This document shows, piece by piece, positions 60,471 through 64,000 of a stretch of DNA of 64,000 nt (positions within the stretch are counted from its first letter, which is position 1; the number at the start of each line of letters is the position of its first letter). The translations under genes and the position numbers were made by a program. Under the pieces are notes generated by a model. That model saw nothing but the letters and a program-made list of their open reading frames with translations, had not been told where the DNA came from and ran no database searches. The stretch comes from Amycolatopsis nivea. Its GTDB lineage: Bacteria > Actinomycetota > Actinomycetes > Mycobacteriales > Pseudonocardiaceae. Where the stretch lies: NCBI RefSeq assembly GCF_004522235.1, contig NZ_SDLT01000027.1:62001-126000 (forward strand), in the 5' to 3' direction.

Positions 60471-61423
60471 CCCGGCTGATCCTCAAACGGCTGCTCGTGA
60501 GCCTCGTGGTGCTGTGGCTGGTCACCCTGCTGGTGTTCGTCGCGACGCTGCTGCTGCCGGGCGACCCGGCGCGGGCCATCCTCGGCCAGCAGGCCACTCC
60601 GGAGCGGATCGCCGCGCTGCAGCACCAGCTGCACCTCGACGAACCGGTCTGGCAGCGCTATCTCTCGTGGCTGGGCGGCCTGTTCACCGGCGACCTCGGC
60701 ACGTCGACCTCGACCCAGGGCCCGGTCACGACGCTGCTGGCGGACCGGGTGTCGGCCTCGCTCGTGCTGCTCGTGCTCGCCGCCGTGATCGCCACCCCGC
60801 TCGGGCTCGCGTTCGGCACCTGGACCGCGATGCGCCGCGGCCGCGCCAGCGACCAGGTCGTGTCCGGCATCAGCCTGGTGATCGCCGCGCTGCCGGAGTT
60901 CGTGATCGGCGTGGCGCTCATCGTCCTCTTCGCGACAACGGTGTTCCGCGTCCTGCCTTCCGTCACCCTCACGCCACCAGGCGAAGCGGTCTGGGCACAA
61001 CCGAGTCAGCTCGTGTTGCCGGTGCTCACGCTCGTGCTCGTCGTGACGCCGTACATCACGCGGATGATGCGCGCGACGATGAGCGAGGTCCTCGATTCCG
61101 GTTACGTGGAAATGGCGCGGCTCAAGGGAATGCGCGAGCGGACGGTGCTGCTGCGGCACGCCCTGCCGCACGCGGTCGGGCCCGTCGCGCAGGTCGTCGC
61201 GATCCAGCTGGCGTGGCTGGCCGGCGGCGTAGTGGTGGTCGAATTCCTGTTCCGCTACCCCGGGATCGGCCAGGCGCTGATCGACGCGGTCGGCAAGCGC
61301 GACGTCGCCGTCGTCCAGGCGGTGACGCTGTTGATCGCGGCCGTCTACATCGTGGTGAACCTGCTGGCCGACGTGATCGGCATCCTCGCCGATCCCAAGC
61401 TCCGGACGGAGGCAGTGCGATGA
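60467..61423 (+). CDS. ABC transporter permease (DppB-like)
   Basis: A 318-residue inner-membrane permease. The first helix LLVSLVVLWLVTLLVFVATLLLPGDPARAILG shows the DppB-typical LLPGDPA. Five further helices follow. The ATPase-contact loop is YVEMARLKGMRERTVLLRHALPHAVGP at about 205-231. The ATG overlaps the binding-protein stop (ATGA), and its stop overlaps the next permease start in the same way, so stoichiometric translation is likely. Confidence 0.93.
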   Translation: MTRLILKRLLVSLVVLWLVTLLVFVATLLLPGDPARAILGQQATPERIAALQHQLHLDEPVWQRYLSWLGGLFTGDLGTSTSTQGPVTTLLADRVSASLVLLVLAAVIATPLGLAFGTWTAMRRGRASDQVVSGISLVIAALPEFVIGVALIVLFATTVFRVLPSVTLTPPGEAVWAQPSQLVLPVLTLVLVVTPYITRMMRATMSEVLDSGYVEMARLKGMRERTVLLRHALPHAVGPVAQVVAIQLAWLAGGVVVVEFLFRYPGIGQALIDAVGKRDVAVVQAVTLLIAAVYIVVNLLADVIGILADPKLRTEAVR

Positions 61424-62316
61424 CCGCGGTCGAAGAAGAACAGGTGGTGCCCGCGGTTCCGGAGACGCCGCCGCGCGCGGCCGGGCTGATCCGCACCGCT
61501 TGGGCGTTCCCGCAGGCCAAGGTCGGCACCGTGCTGGCCGGAGTCGTCATTCTGGTGGCGCTGCTCGGGCCGTGGCTCGGCCCGGTCATCACCGGGCACA
61601 CCACCACGGACTTCGCCGGAAAACCGTTCAAACCGGACGGTCTCATGGGCACCGACGGCCTCGGCCGCGACGTCCTCACCCGCTTCCTGGCGGGCGGCAC
61701 CACCCTGCTGCTGTACGCGGTCCTCGCCACGGCGCTCGGCATCGTGCTCGGCGCGCTGCTCGGCATGATCGCCGGGTACGGCGGCGGCTGGCTGGACAGC
61801 CTGCTGATGCGCGGCAACGACGTGCTGCTGTCGTTCCCGCAGCTGGTCATCGCACTGCTGGCGATCGCGGTGATCGGCCCGAAGGGCTGGCTGCTCGTGC
61901 TGGTCATCGGGTTGACGCACGCGCCGCGGACCGCGCGGGTCGCCCGGCAGGCCACGGTTTCGGTGCGCAACCACGACTACATCCGCGCGGCCGAGATGTA
62001 CGCCGTGCCGCGCAGCCGGATCCTGCTGCGCGAGATCCTGCCGAACATCACCGGCCCGCTCATGGTAGAGCTGGGGCTGCGGCTGACGTATTCGATCGGA
62101 TACATCGCCTCGCTGTCGTTCCTCGGGCTCGGCATCCAGCCGCCCGCCGCGGACTGGGGCCTGATGATCAACGAGAACCGGATCGCGCTCGTCGTGCAGC
62201 CGTGGGGCGTGCTGCTCCCGGTCGCCGCGATCGCGGTGCTGGCCGTCGGCACGAACCTCGTCGCCGACTCGCTCGCCTCGGCCGCGGCCGGGCGGACCCG
62301 GGAGGCACGAGCATGA
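61420..62316 (+). CDS. ABC transporter permease (DppC-like)
   Basis: A 298-residue permease partner. After a hydrophilic N-terminus, helix 1 (VGTVLAGVVILVALLGPWLGPVI) leads to the DppC motif LMGTDGLGRDVLTRFLAGG. The contact loop is RNHDYIRAAEMYAVPRSRILLREILPNITGPLMV, followed by SFLGLGIQPPAADWGLMI, typical of the family. It overlaps both neighbours by 4 bases. It is not notably closer in sequence to the DppC-like protein at 6.2-7.1 kb than family members usually are, so the two importers are unlikely to be a recent duplication. Confidence 0.93.
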   Translation: MTAVEEEQVVPAVPETPPRAAGLIRTAWAFPQAKVGTVLAGVVILVALLGPWLGPVITGHTTTDFAGKPFKPDGLMGTDGLGRDVLTRFLAGGTTLLLYAVLATALGIVLGALLGMIAGYGGGWLDSLLMRGNDVLLSFPQLVIALLAIAVIGPKGWLLVLVIGLTHAPRTARVARQATVSVRNHDYIRAAEMYAVPRSRILLREILPNITGPLMVELGLRLTYSIGYIASLSFLGLGIQPPAADWGLMINENRIALVVQPWGVLLPVAAIAVLAVGTNLVADSLASAAAGRTREARA

Positions 62317-63878
62317 CGACCGCTCTGGAGGTGACCGGACTGGCCGTGCGCACGACGGCGGGCCGCCCGGTGCTGCATTCGGTGTCCTACGAGATCGCGC
62401 CCGGCGAGGTCCTCGCGCTGGTCGGGGAATCCGGCTCCGGCAAGACGACCGCCGGATTGGCCGCGCTCGGCCATTTCCGCCGCGGGCTGATGGCCGGCGG
62501 CGGCCAGGTGCTGCTGCACCCGCGCGACGGCGAACCGGTCGACGTCCTGACGCTCGACGACGCCGTGCGCCGCCAGTTGCGGGGCAGCGCGGTCGCGTAC
62601 ATCCCGCAGGACCCGGCGCTGTCGCTCAACCCGGCGTTGCGCGTCGGCCGGCAGATCGCCGAGGTGCTGGAGACGCACGGCTACGCCGGGTCCGTCGACG
62701 AGCGCGTGGCCGAGGTGCTCGCCGAGGTCGGGTTGCCGTCCGACGAGGCCTACCAGCGGCGATACCCGCATCAGCTGTCCGGCGGGCAGCAGCAGCGGGT
62801 CGGCATCGCGATGGCGTTCGCGTGCCGCCCGAGCGTCGTGGTGCTGGACGAGCCCACCACCGGCCTGGATGTGAAGACGCAGGCGCTGGTGCTGGAAACG
62901 GTCCGGCAGCTGACGTCCGAGCACGGTGTCGCGGCGCTCTACATCACGCACGACCTCGCCGTCGTGGCGCAGCTCGCGGACCGCGTTGCCGTGATGTACC
63001 AGGGAGATCTGGTCGAATGCGGCGTCGCTGACGACGTGTTGCGGCGGCCGAAGCACGCGTACACGAAGCGGCTTCTCGCTGCGGTGCCCGACCTCGATGC
63101 GGATCCCGCCACCGCTCCCCCGCCGGACGACGTGGTGCTGGCCGCGCGCGACATCCAGGTGTCCTACGGGCAGCAGAAGGTGTTGCGCGGCATCGATCTC
63201 GCCGTGACGCGCGGGGAAAGCGTGATGTTGCTCGGCGAGTCCGGTTCCGGGAAAACCACGTTGTCGCAGTGCATCGCCGGGCTCAATCGCGGTTTCACCG
63301 GCACTGTCGCGCTCGAAGGCACTCCGCTGGCTCCGGCGGCCCGGCAGCGCAGCACCGACGAACTGCGGCGGATCCAGTACGTCTTCCAGAGCCCGTTCTC
63401 GTCGCTGAACCCGCGCAAGACGATCGCGCAGTCGATCGAGGTTCCGTTGGTGCGCTTGACGTCTCTCTCCCGCACCGAGCGCCGGAAACGCGTCGCCGAG
63501 ACGCTGGACCGGGTCCGCTTGCGGCAAGACCTCGCGAACCGGTTGCCGGACCAGCTCAGCGGCGGCGAACGGCAGCGCGCCGCGATCGCCCGCGCGCTGG
63601 TGACCACGCCGGACGTCCTGGTGTGCGACGAGGTCACCTCCGCGCTGGACGTCTCCGTGCAGGCCACCATCGTCGAGCTGCTCGGCGAACTGCGCCGCGA
63701 ACTCGGCATGGCGATGCTGTTCGTGACGCACAACATCGCCCTCGCCCCGGAGGTGGCGGACCGGATCGCGGTCCTGCGCGGCGGCGAGATCGTCGAGGAA
63801 GGCACCGTCGAGACGGTGCTGAACTCGCCGTCGCACGAGTACACCAGCGAACTTCTCGCTACGACGCCGAGGCTGTGA
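62313..63878 (+). CDS. Fused ABC transporter ATPase (DppD-DppF)
   Basis: A 521-residue protein with two ATPase domains. The first (about 1-255) has GESGSGKTT near 39-47, LSGGQQQR and VLDEPTTGLD. The second (about 270-521) has GESGSGKTT near 310, LSGGERQR and VCDEVTSALD, where the usual Pro after Glu is replaced by Val. It powers the preceding permeases. The ATG overlaps the permease stop (ATGA). Eight bases separate its stop from the serine hydrolase gene, which therefore belongs to the same transcript. Confidence 0.93.
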   Translation: MTTALEVTGLAVRTTAGRPVLHSVSYEIAPGEVLALVGESGSGKTTAGLAALGHFRRGLMAGGGQVLLHPRDGEPVDVLTLDDAVRRQLRGSAVAYIPQDPALSLNPALRVGRQIAEVLETHGYAGSVDERVAEVLAEVGLPSDEAYQRRYPHQLSGGQQQRVGIAMAFACRPSVVVLDEPTTGLDVKTQALVLETVRQLTSEHGVAALYITHDLAVVAQLADRVAVMYQGDLVECGVADDVLRRPKHAYTKRLLAAVPDLDADPATAPPPDDVVLAARDIQVSYGQQKVLRGIDLAVTRGESVMLLGESGSGKTTLSQCIAGLNRGFTGTVALEGTPLAPAARQRSTDELRRIQYVFQSPFSSLNPRKTIAQSIEVPLVRLTSLSRTERRKRVAETLDRVRLRQDLANRLPDQLSGGERQRAAIARALVTTPDVLVCDEVTSALDVSVQATIVELLGELRRELGMAMLFVTHNIALAPEVADRIAVLRGGEIVEEGTVETVLNSPSHEYTSELLATTPRL

Positions 63879-63886
63879 GGAGCCGA

Positions 63887-64000
63887 ATGACTGTCAACGG
63901 TGCGGTAAAGCCCGGTTACGAGGGTGTGCGGGAAGCGTTCGGCGACCTCATCGAGGCCACCACTGGCGGAGCCGCCTTCAGCGTGTTCCGCGACGGCGCC
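63887..64000 (+). CDS. Beta-lactamase-fold serine hydrolase (3' end outside window)
   Basis: Only the first 38 residues are visible: MTVNGAVKPGYEGVREAFG and so on, ending FSVFRDGA. The pattern of a helix followed by a strand with V-x-x-D-G matches the opening of class C beta-lactamase/EstB-type esterases (DUF-free Beta-lactamase family). The catalytic SxxK lies beyond the edge. AGGAG lies about 5 bases before the ATG, and the gene continues the importer operon. If the operon handles carnitine derivatives, an esterase releasing carnitine from acylcarnitines would fit. Confidence 0.6.
   Translation, partial: MTVNGAVKPGYEGVREAFGDLIEATTGGAAFSVFRDGA

Overview
The window is high-GC actinobacterial DNA with tightly packed genes, frequent GTG starts and ATGA or TGATG stop/start overlaps. 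Several features point to Pseudonocardiaceae, most likely Amycolatopsis: an MptB-type mannosyltransferase, Tat and lipoprotein substrate-binding proteins, ECF sigma factors, two Hanks-type kinase-fold proteins, and long near-perfect intergenic palindromes. The genus is an inference from content and style, not from a database match.

Layout. 0-4.4 kb: the tail of an unidentified gene, an MmyB-type regulator coupled to a short-chain dehydrogenase, a secreted lyase-like protein, and MptB. 4.5-12.2 kb: a Dpp/Opp-type ABC importer on the minus strand (fused ATPase, two permeases, a binding protein anchored by a C-terminal helix), divergent from an M55 D-aminopeptidase and an M20 peptidase. Together these look like uptake and cleavage of D-residue or wall-derived peptides. 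12.2-14.6 kb: two methyltransferases, then 1.1 kb of repeats. 14.6-25.2 kb: two GH92 alpha-mannosidase homologues, one secreted and one without a signal peptide, the second coupled to an FUSC-type transporter. 25-34.5 kb: aldo/keto reductase, a pseudokinase-WD40 membrane protein, MarR/SnoaL, DUF4360, malate dehydrogenase, Gfo/Idh/MocA with a divergent TetR, and MarR with a divergent metallo-beta-lactamase-fold protein. 34.5-42.7 kb: a small P-loop kinase, an internally deleted PKS-module remnant, a secreted glycosidase-like protein, a GH18 chitinase behind two DasR-like sites, an MFS transporter and an active Ser/Thr kinase. 42.8-49 kb: M3 peptidase, histidine phosphatase, UppP, aldo/keto reductase, lipoprotein and a DUF5703-like protein. 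49-55.2 kb: DHFR-fold protein, ECF42-type sigma factor, VOC protein, DGPF/YCII protein behind a matching candidate promoter, ArsR-SRPBCC, an alpha/beta hydrolase and a second M20 peptidase.

55.7-64 kb holds the most coherent system. An XRE-TetR fusion regulator precedes genes that match the carnitine-degradation set: BKACE (CdhC-like), L-carnitine dehydrogenase (CdhA-like) and a hotdog thioesterase (CdhB-like). A complete Opp/Dpp-type ABC importer and the start of a beta-lactamase-fold serine hydrolase follow on the same strand. This is proposed as an actinobacterial counterpart of the Pseudomonas caiX-cdhCAB-hocS logic, with an unrelated importer, hydrolase and regulator.

Non-coding structure is rich. 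A 30-bp tandem repeat occurs at two loci 41 kb apart. A 39-bp tandem array lies beside the secreted mannosidase. Two long palindromes share the core GAATC-N-GATTC. A 17-bp element (GTATAGRTCGTTATACA) occurs three times, each time between convergent genes. No rRNA, tRNA, CRISPR array or insertion sequence was recognised.
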